Positions 1-6,465 of a stretch of 14,251 nucleotides of DNA are shown piece after piece. The notes below the pieces were generated by a model. The model had not been told where the DNA came from and did not search any database. It saw only the letters and a program-made list of their open reading frames with translations. The stretch's first letter is position 1, and every line of letters begins with the position of its first letter. The position numbers were made by a program, and so were the translations under genes. Source of the stretch: CAZTLE01 sp964614415 (GTDB lineage Bacteria; Bacteroidota; Bacteroidia; Flavobacteriales; Flavobacteriaceae); assembly GCA_964614415.1 (NCBI GenBank), contig CAZTLE010000106.1, positions 1 to 14,251 on the forward strand. The letters run 5' to 3'.

Positions 1-61
1 AACTGAATAGCGCATCTGATTACGGCTCAGAAGGTTGCAGGTTTGAATCCTGCCGTGGTCA
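1..61 (+). tRNA. tRNA-Arg (anticodon ACG), 3' part
   Basis: The window opens inside the D-arm of a tRNA. The anticodon stem-loop is TCTGA / TTACGGC / TCAGA, giving anticodon ACG (arginine, CGN codons). The T-arm is GCAGG / TTTGAAT / CCTGC and the 3' acceptor strand is CGTGGTC with discriminator A at 61. CCA is not encoded (CTA follows), so it must be added after transcription. The T-loop reads TTTGAAT rather than the usual TTCGAAT, so position 56 is T instead of C. The 5' half, including the rest of the D-arm and the 5' acceptor strand, lies outside the window, so cloverleaf pairing of the acceptor cannot be checked. Confidence 0.92.
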
Positions 62-71
62 CTACAAGCAG

Positions 72-103
72 AAAATCCACTACGGAAGTAGTGGATTTTT
101 TTT
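72..103 (+). terminator. Rho-independent terminator after tRNA-Arg
   Basis: A perfect 12-bp stem, AAAATCCACTAC (72-83) with GTAGTGGATTTT (88-99), closes a GGAA tetraloop and runs into eight T residues (96-103). It starts 11 nt after the tRNA 3' end and is a canonical intrinsic terminator for the tRNA transcript. Confidence 0.93.
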
Positions 104-114
104 GCGAAAAACTG

Positions 115-290
115 AAAAGCGTTAGCTTTTTGAGTTTGGAGCAAAATAAAAGCACAACTGCGATAGCAGTTGGATTTTCTATTTGCACAGGGGAGTTCCG
201 TCAGGAAGGACGTAGTCCAATCCTGCTATTGTCGATGCCTTCGATACGTCTGCCTTCGCCAAGGCTTCGGCCGACACTCAGTCATCTTGA
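115..290. repeat. Hairpin-rich intergenic spacer, possible dispersed repeat
   Basis: This stretch lies between the tRNA terminator and the convergent end of the flavoprotein gene. It is packed with short stem-loops: AAAAGC/GCTTTT (115-130, loop GTTA), CAACTGC/GCAGTTG (155-172, loop GATA), a two-part stem CAGGA..GGAC/GTCC..TCCTG (202-225) and GCCTT/AAGGC (252-265). The GATA-loop hairpin is followed by GATTTTCT and could terminate transcription weakly. I see no convincing gene here. The density of palindromes resembles dispersed intergenic repeat elements, but a second copy is not present in this window, so repeat status is inference. Confidence 0.4.
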
Positions 291-308
291 AAGACCTTAC
301 AAGCGATG

Positions 309-1067
309 CTATTTGTTGGCCATCAACTTCTTAACTTCTCTTCCTGCGATCCACTTTGCCAATTTGTTTTTCACGACGGGAATTTTGACGTCATAATAAA
401 AATCTTTCTTACTCTTGTAGAATTGGTAATCGGCCCACCCTTTTGCTCTATTCAATACTGAAATGGATTTGAAGATATTGAAATACACCAATTGGCCTAG
501 TGACGGTTTGAACTCTTCGGAAGACCGAATTACCTTAATAAGTTTTTGGTAGTTACTTATAGCTTTCTTACGATTATGGGCCGTTTCATTTTCAGATTTT
601 GTCGATACCATGAGTTCCAAAGGCGGTACAAAGCTGAATCCGTATTGTGTGAAGTGTTCAGTTAGATATTTACAGGTAAGGTCGGCACCAAAGCCTCCAC
701 ATGTGGAGAGTGCCATGGCGTATTTCCCGAAGAATACCGGTCTGTGAGCAATATAACTAGTACGTTCTATGAACTTTTTCATTAGGGCGCTAATAGTTCT
801 TGCATACGTTGGGGAGGCAAATATGGTCCCGTCCGCTTCGTTCATCGCCTCAATAACTACATCCCTATCATCCTTAAGGGGACAATTTTCTTCTCCCGTA
901 TTAACACAGGAATAGCAACCAACACAATCCCTGAGGTTTAGTTCCGAAAGCATAAGAATCCGGAAATCTATTTCAGCATTGCTTTCCTTAAGCATTTTAA
1001 GTATGCCATATGTATTCCCTCTGTGTGGGCTTCCGCATATTGCCAGTATTTTTAGTTTTTCATTCAT
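309..1067 (-). CDS. Iron-sulfur flavoprotein, NADPH-dependent FMN reductase family
   Basis: A 252-residue cytoplasmic flavoprotein of the flavodoxin fold. The N-terminal strand and phosphate-binding loop (ILAICGSPHRGNT, residues 7-19) mark the FMN site. A compact cysteine cluster C48-x2-C51-x2-C54-x7-C62 matches the 4Fe-4S ligand motif of iron-sulfur flavoproteins, which shuttle electrons between ferredoxin-like donors and small acceptors. A SPTY.. motif near residue 95 is also typical. The last ~90 residues form a basic, aromatic tail (KDFYYDVK) seen in longer members. I chose the ATG at 1067. The frame stays open to a TTG at 1097, but the ATG places the FMN loop at the usual distance from the N-terminus. 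It is the last gene of a three-gene redox operon, 58 bp after the flavodoxin gene. The physiological substrate is unknown. Confidence 0.85.
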   Translation of the reverse strand: MNEKLKILAICGSPHRGNTYGILKMLKESNAEIDFRILMLSELNLRDCVGCYSCVNTGEENCPLKDDRDVVIEAMNEADGTIFASPTYARTISALMKKFIERTSYIAHRPVFFGKYAMALSTCGGFGADLTCKYLTEHFTQYGFSFVPPLELMVSTKSENETAHNRKKAISNYQKLIKVIRSSEEFKPSLGQLVYFNIFKSISVLNRAKGWADYQFYKSKKDFYYDVKIPVVKNKLAKWIAGREVKKLMANK

Positions 1068-1125
1068 TTTTATAAAGTTTGGCCCAGGAGGCTCCAATTC
1101 TTATTTGGAATTCCCATGACGGCTG

Positions 1126-1647
1126 TTATAATACCGGTACTTCACTATGTTTGGATCGTTCGACCATTTTTACAATGGGTTCGATGCTTCCTCTTTCCAT
1201 GTAGTCAAACCCATGGCGTTCGTCTTTACTCGCCTGGGGATCAGGATTTACCAGGGAGGCCATCCACAGGACCAATCGAAGTCGTCTACTGAGTTTTGAA
1301 TGATCCAACCTACCTCGAAGCGCTACGTGCTCCATTTGTGAGAGTAATTCAGCGGGAAGGGAATTGGTCACCCACCTATTGAGCTTCGGACCTGGCCCGG
1401 CACCGGAGACCGAAAACAAGATCTTGGACCTATCCTTGAGTACAGGTAAGTTTGCGCGCACCCATTTTCGGATAGACAGTTTAAAATAGAGAATTGAACT
1501 GCCCAGTATCAGATAATCGTACTTGGAAGGATCGGCATTGGGATCCTTTATATCAAATACAGGAAATCCTGTCGCCTCACCGATCCAGTTCGCATACTGT
1601 TCCGTACTACCGTATTTTCCTGAGAAAAATATTGCTCCGTTCATCAT
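1126..1647 (-). CDS. Flavodoxin-like protein (Flavodoxin_5 / HemG-like)
   Basis: A 173-residue protein with the layout of the flavodoxin family that includes protoporphyrinogen oxidase HemG. It has an N-terminal strand with an FMN phosphate loop (FFSGKYGSTEQYA), the central block YDYLILGSSILYFKLS, and a C-terminal D-Y-M-E..IEPIVKMV helix that corresponds to the HemG tail. I therefore expect FMN binding and electron transfer. HemG activity itself is not shown, because the operon holds no haem gene. The start is the ATG at 1647 (or the adjacent ATG at 1644). A TTG at 1695 would add 16 polar residues and overlap the upstream gene by 17 bp, which I judge less likely. It lies 31 bp downstream of the FAD oxidoreductase and 58 bp upstream of the 4Fe-4S flavoprotein, so it is probably an internal electron carrier of this operon. 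Confidence 0.78.
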   Translation of the reverse strand: MMNGAIFFSGKYGSTEQYANWIGEATGFPVFDIKDPNADPSKYDYLILGSSILYFKLSIRKWVRANLPVLKDRSKILFSVSGAGPGPKLNRWVTNSLPAELLSQMEHVALRGRLDHSKLSRRLRLVLWMASLVNPDPQASKDERHGFDYMERGSIEPIVKMVERSKHSEVPVL

Positions 1648-1678
1648 AGATTGATTTAGTGGTTGAGATAAAATCTGA

Positions 1679-3514
1679 CTAACCCTTTGGGCCAAATATC
1701 AAAGCCTTGTCACCTACATCGATTCGTTGGCAGCTTTTAGAAAAGCTGCTGCCATTCATTTCAACATGAAACTTCAATCGATCTTCCTCGGGATTGGAAA
1801 CAACAGGAAGCCAGCGATAGGGTAAGTCCAGTTCAATTACCTTCGGGTTCATTAGGTTTAGAATGGCGTACTGTCCTTTTTGGTGTTGAAAGCCTGAAGG
1901 TTTTTCAAAACTCAATTCCAGAGTTTTTTCATCGATTTCTACACGTTTCACGAATTTTACAATACGCTCATCCGCATATTTATCTGCGTCACACGCTGAC
2001 CATATGTTGTCTTTGTTCATTTGCAGGGCGGCCAAAAAGCCCGCCATAATGGATCCTTCAAAACCGCCACCGGGAAACGCCCATGCCGAAGCAAAATAAA
2101 GGTTGGGAATCAAGAAATTATTTCGAAATCGCTTTGACGCAGTTAAATCCTTGGTTTGAGCAAAACCATAAACTGCTCCCCCGGGGTTTGACGTGTATCG
2201 CTTAATGGTTTTGGGCGTAGAAACTTCGTAATATTCGATGCTTTCCCGTATGCCAGGGAATTTTTCATCCAGCCGTTGTATTAGGATTTGGGCCACTTCT
2301 TCTTTCTTTGCCTTATAATCCGCTTCACTCAGCCCTTCCCAGTTTTTAAGATAAGCAACGGTGCAAATTACACCTGCCGCTTTTTCCGGTGGCGCTAAAC
2401 CGGCATCCACCTTTTCATAATCCACAAAGATGAAACTGCGTTTTGACCAATCGCCCAATTGATTGGGATGTACATCTTTCAAATTCTTCACATCATCGCC
2501 CTGGATGAAATTTGAGTAGTATTTTACGCCGAAAGCATCCACTTTCTGTTTAAAGCCAAAATAAATACACAGCAGTGAAGTGGAATGAGGATGTGGACTG
2601 ATTTTCTGTTTTAGCGAACTGGTAAAGGGTTCATCTAATAGATCTGCTACTAATGGTATGGCACAATTGGCCACCACATTGTCACAGCTAACGGTTATGG
2701 GTTGGCCGCTATCATTAAAACTATCACGAAAAGTGACCCCGGTAGCCTTACCGTTTTCAGTAACGATTTTCAACGCTTTTTTACCCAACAGCACTGTACC
2801 ACCTTGCTGTTCAATGTATGAAGCAAGATGATTGGAAAGTTGTTGCGAACCGCCCTTGATGAAGTGCCCCCCGTTTTCAATAAAGCCCGCAAACGGCAAG
2901 CCAAAATAAAACATAGACAACTTGTAGGGATCATCGCCCCAGTAGGCAATATGCGCCACCAGGTCCAGCTTTGTGTTTTCATTTTTAATGTGCTTATCTA
3001 ACCAGGACCCTACGGTATGCCGTGTTGCCTCTACAAGGTTTGGGTATAGTAAGGGCATCAACGGATAAACCAACTTGCGTACCAATGGTTTACGTGGTAA
3101 GCTGTGTGCTTCCTTTCTAACACCCGCAATCAATTTCAAAAATTTCTTAATACCCTTTTCCTCTTCCGGATACTTATCGATGAGTGCTTTTTCCGCCTTC
3201 TGAAAGCCATGAGGAAAGACAAAATCTTTGTTATCTGAAACCACTCCGTAGAATTCGGGTACTTGTAGAAATTGAACCTGTTTGTCCGCTTCCAGCATTT
3301 TGAAAACCCTCCTTAGGTTGCCATTCTCAACCAGTCCACTCATTTCATGCAGTCCGACTTCAATGATAAAATCACCTCGCTTAAAGGTAGTGGCGCATCC
3401 TCCAGGCTTGTGGTGTTGCTCCAACAAAAGGACCTTTTTTCCAAATTTTGAGAGCGTGGCTCCGGCAGTTAACCCGGCCAAACCTCCTCCGATTACAATA
3501 GTGTTGTACTTCAT
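1679..3514 (-). CDS. FAD oxidoreductase (retinol saturase/CrtISO/phytoene desaturase-like) fused to a ferredoxin-reductase FAD lobe
   Basis: A 611-residue protein starting at ATG 3514; a TTG at 3547 is possible but would place 11 extra residues before the first Rossmann strand. Residues 1-60 hold the dinucleotide signature VIGGGLAGLTAGATLS, an acidic strand end (LLLEQ) and PGGCATTFKRGDF..EVGLH, typical of carotenoid isomerases and retinol saturases. The C-terminal FAD motif is NLYFASAWAFPGGGFEGS. From about residue 513 a second module begins. It has the order of the FAD-binding barrel of ferredoxin-NADP reductases: a KGQYAIL strand, an R-rich YRWLPVVSNP segment in the place of RxYS, and a final GPKG. 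The protein stops exactly there, without the NAD-binding half. The Y and S of the RxYS signature are replaced, so this lobe may bind FAD weakly or act as a docking surface. The substrate is unknown, perhaps a polyprenoid or carotenoid. First gene of the operon. Confidence 0.8.
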   Translation of the reverse strand: MKYNTIVIGGGLAGLTAGATLSKFGKKVLLLEQHHKPGGCATTFKRGDFIIEVGLHEMSGLVENGNLRRVFKMLEADKQVQFLQVPEFYGVVSDNKDFVFPHGFQKAEKALIDKYPEEEKGIKKFLKLIAGVRKEAHSLPRKPLVRKLVYPLMPLLYPNLVEATRHTVGSWLDKHIKNENTKLDLVAHIAYWGDDPYKLSMFYFGLPFAGFIENGGHFIKGGSQQLSNHLASYIEQQGGTVLLGKKALKIVTENGKATGVTFRDSFNDSGQPITVSCDNVVANCAIPLVADLLDEPFTSSLKQKISPHPHSTSLLCIYFGFKQKVDAFGVKYYSNFIQGDDVKNLKDVHPNQLGDWSKRSFIFVDYEKVDAGLAPPEKAAGVICTVAYLKNWEGLSEADYKAKKEEVAQILIQRLDEKFPGIRESIEYYEVSTPKTIKRYTSNPGGAVYGFAQTKDLTASKRFRNNFLIPNLYFASAWAFPGGGFEGSIMAGFLAALQMNKDNIWSACDADKYADERIVKFVKRVEIDEKTLELSFEKPSGFQHQKGQYAILNLMNPKVIELDLPYRWLPVVSNPEEDRLKFHVEMNGSSFSKSCQRIDVGDKALIFGPKG

Positions 3515-3589
3515 ATCAGTTTGATTTTTAATATCAAGGGAAGCCAAAAAGATGGCGAATTAGACAATGGGGTCCTGTCTCATGAGGGA

Positions 3590-3615
3590 ACGGGAAATAG
3601 GACAAACTTTCCCGT
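3590..3615 (-). promoter_or_regulatory. Leader hairpin upstream of the FAD oxidoreductase
   Basis: An 8-bp inverted repeat (ACGGGAAA, 3590-3597, with TTTCCCGT, 3608-3615) encloses a 10-nt loop. It lies near the 5' end of the ~112-nt leader predicted from the upstream promoter. No T-run follows on the minus strand, so it is not a terminator. It may stabilise the mRNA or regulate translation; this is inference. Confidence 0.3.
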
Positions 3616-3631
3616 CAATCTAGTAGCACTT

Positions 3632-3676
3632 CGAAAGTACTATCGAAAAACCATCTATAAAATGATGAAAATCAGT
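3632..3676 (-). promoter_or_regulatory. Activator-type promoter of the FAD oxidoreductase operon with Crp/Fnr-like box
   Basis: Read on the minus strand, a dyad TGATTTTCATCA (3674-3663, flanked as ACTGA-N6-TCATTTT) is followed by a -7-like element TACTTTCG (3639-3632, one mismatch to TAnnTTTG). The dyad centre (3668.5) is 29.5 bp from the T of the -7 element, so it would sit near -42 relative to a start about 6 nt downstream. I see no TTTG at the -33 position, as expected for an activator-dependent promoter. A 19-bp segment (3658-3676) is identical to 6384-6402. The TGAT-N4-ATCA core is shared with FNR sites, and TGA-N6-TCA with CRP sites; the actual regulator is unknown. Confidence 0.65.
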
Positions 3677-3766
3677 GTTATTACTTTATGATAGCTCAGT
3701 CCGGAATTGTTAGGACCACGATATAGCCTGTAGTGATGTCTTCGATCAAGCAAGTGACCTATAAAC

Positions 3767-4474
3767 TCAGTCAACTTTTCGTGATTTTCTGCTTCTTATA
3801 AGCAACCATATTCCAAGTATTACCTCAAACAACATGGGTAGGATAAAAATCCACTCCAAAATCGAAACAAGATCATGATTAGTAAGGAACAGTTTAAGGG
3901 AATACACTAAAATGTAACCGACTCCACCCAGGATTAGTGGTATTGCAAGCCATTTGGGTACACTTCCTGATTTGAAGGACAACATACCCAACAAAACAAT
4001 ATGAAATCCGAATATGAGCAGTCCTACAGACCAAATGGCATGGAATCCTTCATAATACAGCCAGGTTTCCGTGATAAAGTATTCAGGGATAACACCTGTC
4101 AATTTCTGTTGTGACTGCATCAAGCCTATGTGCGTCAGCTTAGCGATAGCAGTTCCCAGCAAACCCGTATAAATAAGTCGTGTCCATGCCGCTATCAGCG
4201 AAAGGTAATGGTCTACCTTCCTGAAATAAATATAGAGAGCCCATGCAATAATGAGATCGCAAATAAGGACGATAATCCAACTAAAAATTCCTGTTCGAAA
4301 GAGTAGCGGATTGTTCCTAAATCCATTGAAGGTCGCCTCGGGATCGTTATCGACAACTAAAGTTCCAATAGTGAGATCGGTACTCACTACTGCGGCAATG
4401 GTCATGATTAGAATCGCAGTACCCGCTATGATTCCTGCTTTGTATTGCGATATTCGAGTATGATATTCCTGCAT
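3767..4474 (-). CDS. DUF4386 family integral membrane protein
   Basis: A 235-residue hydrophobic protein with about six predicted membrane segments and short loops. The N-terminal helix (AGTAILIMTIAAVVS), a loop with NPLLFRTGIFSW and the following CDLIIAWALYIYFRKVDHYLSLIAAWTRL block agree with the DUF4386 layout: a helix, a loop with a residue of type 'LFRxGI', then 'D..VA..LY..LRPV...LA.LAA..RL'. The function of that family is not established. The ATG at 4474 is the first in-frame start and lies 17 bp from an inverted repeat. The gene follows the Acg nitroreductase after 179 bp, so it may be read from that operon or from its own promoter. It is followed, after 90 bp, by the promoter box of the next operon. 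No charged catalytic motif is visible. Confidence 0.8.
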   Translation of the reverse strand: MQEYHTRISQYKAGIIAGTAILIMTIAAVVSTDLTIGTLVVDNDPEATFNGFRNNPLLFRTGIFSWIIVLICDLIIAWALYIYFRKVDHYLSLIAAWTRLIYTGLLGTAIAKLTHIGLMQSQQKLTGVIPEYFITETWLYYEGFHAIWSVGLLIFGFHIVLLGMLSFKSGSVPKWLAIPLILGGVGYILVYSLKLFLTNHDLVSILEWIFILPMLFEVILGIWLLIRSRKSRKVD

Positions 4475-4491
4475 ACTATTTTTTATTGGTG

Positions 4492-4517
4492 ATTCAGATT
4501 ATTCGAGCAATCTGAAT
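4492..4517. promoter_or_regulatory. Perfect 9-bp inverted repeat upstream of the DUF4386 gene
   Basis: ATTCAGATT (4492-4500) and AATCTGAAT (4509-4517) form a perfect inverted repeat with an 8-nt spacer (ATTCGAGC). It ends 17 bp before the start codon of the DUF4386 gene on the minus strand, inside the 179-bp gap after the nitroreductase. Neither side runs into T residues, so it does not look like a terminator. An operator for a dimeric repressor, or a leader hairpin, are both possible. The sequence differs from the Crp/Fnr-like boxes of the neighbouring operons. Confidence 0.45.
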
Positions 4518-4653
4518 TAGGATATTTATTTGTGTTGTGCCTAGTACAAAATTTTTAAGCACGGTAAGAATAGCGCCTATTGAAACAAAAGCTTGAATTA
4601 TTCCCAATATGTTAGTAGCCTTTTCACTTAGCCCTTCATGGCATTCACGGTCA

Positions 4654-5766
4654 TTACTCCTGAACAATAACCTGATCTATAGGCCGCCTCATTGTTTTCA
4701 ACATTTCAGGGCCATATCCGAAGCGCACCAGCAAATCGGTTCGGCGGTCTCCATTATTCAAATAGCTTGCAAATTGGGATCTTACTTCCGGCACTTCGAC
4801 CGGTTGATTTATAAAGGCATGCTTTAGCCCCAAAGCTGTGGCTTGCAATGCAAAACGCTGATAGCTTCTTCCCGCTTTGACCCAGTGTTCAACATTATCC
4901 TGTTCCGAAACAAAGGCGATCACACCAGCGGAACTGCGTATCTGTTCCTTGTATTTGTCGTTCTCAGCTTTTTCGGTAAAGGCCATATTAAAGATCAGGC
5001 CTCCCAGCCAGTTGGGTGCAGTTGGGTTACCCGATGTTGCCGAGAAAAGACCATCGCCATGTTTGAGTGCAGAAGACGCATTGAATCGCACCCAATCCTT
5101 GAGTTCCTTAATAAAGGCGTCATCGCGCATTTGAGCAGTATTCCCTTGAACTACATATTCCAGAATCGCCTCCATATTTTTCTTATCAGTGAATAGCTGA
5201 GTGGATATTCCTTGATCCTGAGCTGCGGTTTCCAGAATCTTGAGTTCTTCAGCAGATACTTTTTTTCCGCTATATGTGACTTTTGTACATTGTCTTTTGG
5301 GTATGGCTTGAAACAATTCGGTTGTCTCAATTGATATAGGTTCAAAATGTATGTCGATCACATTGCCTGGATTATTCTCAACCGAAACATTAGCTTTCAG
5401 CCCAAAGGCTTTGGCCGCATGTACAATGTTCTCTGTAGCACATCCGAGACTGGCATACAAATGGTGATCGTCCGGGTCAACCACCGGGCATCTTCGGCTA
5501 AAATCCGGAGAAATGGTAATTCTGCGACTTCCTATTTTGAATAGCCAGGGCTGGGTATTGTGACTATTGGCTGCTAAGGTGGCATATCTAACCAATTCTT
5601 TCATGACTTCGTTGTCTGCTCCGGAAAATTTGGTTGAATGACTCCAAACTTTGGCTACATGCTCGTCATATTTGTTCATTTGGTAGTTTTTATTGATGAA
5701 ATAGGCTGCTCCACCGGCAGCTACAACTCCAATTCCGGCTATGGTTACAAATTTTCTTCTTTTCAT
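4654..5766 (-). CDS. Acg-type nitroreductase-fold FMN-binding protein, Tat-targeted
   Basis: A 370-residue protein. The N-terminus MKRRKFVTIAGIG followed by an Ala/Gly-rich hydrophobic stretch looks like a twin-arginine signal or anchor, so the protein is probably exported folded with its flavin. The core resembles the Acg family (mycobacterial Rv2032 type), a doubled nitroreductase fold. It contains ATLAANSHNTQPWLF (residues 62-76), a DPDDHHLYASLGCATEN segment, a KRQCTKVTY block and HWVKAGRSYQRFALQATALGL near residue 315. In mycobacteria the Acg family belongs to the hypoxia/NO-induced DosR regulon and has been proposed to sequester FMN or deal with redox stress rather than reduce nitro compounds. 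Enzymatic activity here is unproven. The gene begins 16 bp after the barrel-protein gene and must be co-transcribed with it. Confidence 0.82.
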   Translation of the reverse strand: MKRRKFVTIAGIGVVAAGGAAYFINKNYQMNKYDEHVAKVWSHSTKFSGADNEVMKELVRYATLAANSHNTQPWLFKIGSRRITISPDFSRRCPVVDPDDHHLYASLGCATENIVHAAKAFGLKANVSVENNPGNVIDIHFEPISIETTELFQAIPKRQCTKVTYSGKKVSAEELKILETAAQDQGISTQLFTDKKNMEAILEYVVQGNTAQMRDDAFIKELKDWVRFNASSALKHGDGLFSATSGNPTAPNWLGGLIFNMAFTEKAENDKYKEQIRSSAGVIAFVSEQDNVEHWVKAGRSYQRFALQATALGLKHAFINQPVEVPEVRSQFASYLNNGDRRTDLLVRFGYGPEMLKTMRRPIDQVIVQE

Positions 5767-5782
5767 AATGAATGGTTTGCGG

Positions 5783-6338
5783 TTAAAAATGCCAGCCTAA
5801 CTTTAGGGATATTTCAGGGATGAACAGTTTAGGTTCGAATGTACTTTGATCAACTTGTACCTCCTTGTCTCCGCCTATTCTTAAATGTCCTGCCACCCAT
5901 GGATTCAAATAGAAATTTTTGTAAAACTTCCATATGTACCCCCCGCCAACAGTGAATATTATGTTGTTGTATTCAGCAGTTTCCAGTTTTGCATCGGTCT
6001 GTATCGAAGCATCCCAATACTCCAGGCCAGGGCCAATCCACCAACCTTCAAAGCCGGGTTTAAAAAAGTAATCCACGATAGCTGCATAGACTTTCATTTC
6101 ATTGTTGGTAAAACCGTCTTCTACGATGAAGTTTGGGGTTTCAATTTTTGTGATTACTGCTCTGTATCTGAAGTGATTGTGACCTACCCAGACCGAAGCA
6201 TAATATCCGTTGAATATGTAAGGTATTGCGTCCAGTTCGAAACCGACTTTGGTCTTATTCGGTGCCGGACTCTCCGTTTGTCCATAGGAAAGATTTGCCG
6301 CAAGAATTAAACTGAAACAGAAAAGTATTTTTTTTCAT
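5783..6338 (-). pseudogene. Outer-membrane beta-barrel protein, frame interrupted in an A8 tract after the start codon
   Basis: The ATG at 6338 is followed by eight A residues (6335-6328), and the frame it opens stops after 27 codons. With seven A residues it would read MKKILFCFSLILAANLSYGQ, a classical signal peptide, and continue without a stop to 5783 as a 184-residue protein. The only in-frame ATG in the uncorrected sequence is at 6097, which would drop the signal peptide and two strands. The body has alternating aromatic/polar strands (FELDAIPYIFNGYY, WWIGPGLEYWDAS, IIFTVGGGYIWKFYKNFYLNPWVAG) and ends in KLGWHF, typical of small outer-membrane barrels. Possible causes are a sequencing error, a true frameshift, or slippage at the A8 run. 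It precedes the Acg gene by 16 bp and follows a Crp/Fnr-like promoter. Confidence 0.75.
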
Positions 6339-6357
6339 GGTTTTTGTTTTTTCGATT

Positions 6358-6402
6358 TAAAAGTACGCTCCGTAAAAAGGTTGTAAAATGATGAAAATCA
6401 GT
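6358..6402 (-). promoter_or_regulatory. Activator-type promoter of the barrel/Acg operon with Crp/Fnr-like box
   Basis: On the minus strand the dyad TGATTTTCATCA (6400-6389) lies 29.5 bp, centre to first base, before the -7-like element TACTTTTA (6365-6358, one mismatch to TAnnTTTG). The predicted start is near 6352, about 14 nt before the ATG at 6338. The dyad and its flank (6384-6402) match 3658-3676 base for base over 19 bp, and the spacing to the -7 element is the same. No -33 TTTG is visible. Confidence 0.65.
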
Positions 6403-6449
6403 TGTCTAAGACTAAATGAGTCTACTGTGTAATTAGGTCCTACAACAGA

Positions 6450-6461
6450 TAAACATGTTTA
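6450..6461. repeat. 12-bp perfect palindrome near the end of the hydrolase gene
   Basis: TAAACATGTTTA is fully self-complementary and lies 5 bp beyond the hydrolase stop codon. It has no T-run, so it is not an obvious terminator. It could be a protein site for the adjacent promoter region or chance in AT-rich DNA. Confidence 0.2.
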
Positions 6462-6465
6462 ATCT

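Noticed and set aside
1..61. tRNA 3' end as an attachment site of a genomic island
   Set aside because: No integrase gene and no second copy of the tRNA 3' end are present in the window.
43..396. Plus-strand open frame of 117 codons covering the tRNA end and the spacer
   Set aside because: It starts inside the tRNA, crosses the strong terminator at 72-103 and runs into the antisense of a well-supported flavoprotein gene; its product has no recognisable pattern.
1068..1097. TTG start giving a 262-residue iron-sulfur flavoprotein
   Set aside because: The added residues are not typical, and the ATG at 1067 places the FMN loop at the expected distance from the N-terminus.
1679..1700. Frameshift that might have cut a full ferredoxin-reductase domain from the FAD oxidoreductase
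   Set aside because: The alternative frames after GPKG reach stops within a few codons and show no NAD-binding pattern, and the flavodoxin gene begins 31 bp later. A natural end is more likely.
3560..3583. Seven-codon upstream frame (ATG to TAA) in the FAD oxidoreductase leader
   Set aside because: A frame this short in a 112-nt leader is expected by chance, and I see no amino-acid run or overlap that would suggest attenuation.
4492..4517. Inverted repeat as the terminator of the nitroreductase gene
   Set aside because: No T-run follows on either strand, and the repeat lies ~140 bp past the stop but only 17 bp before the next start.
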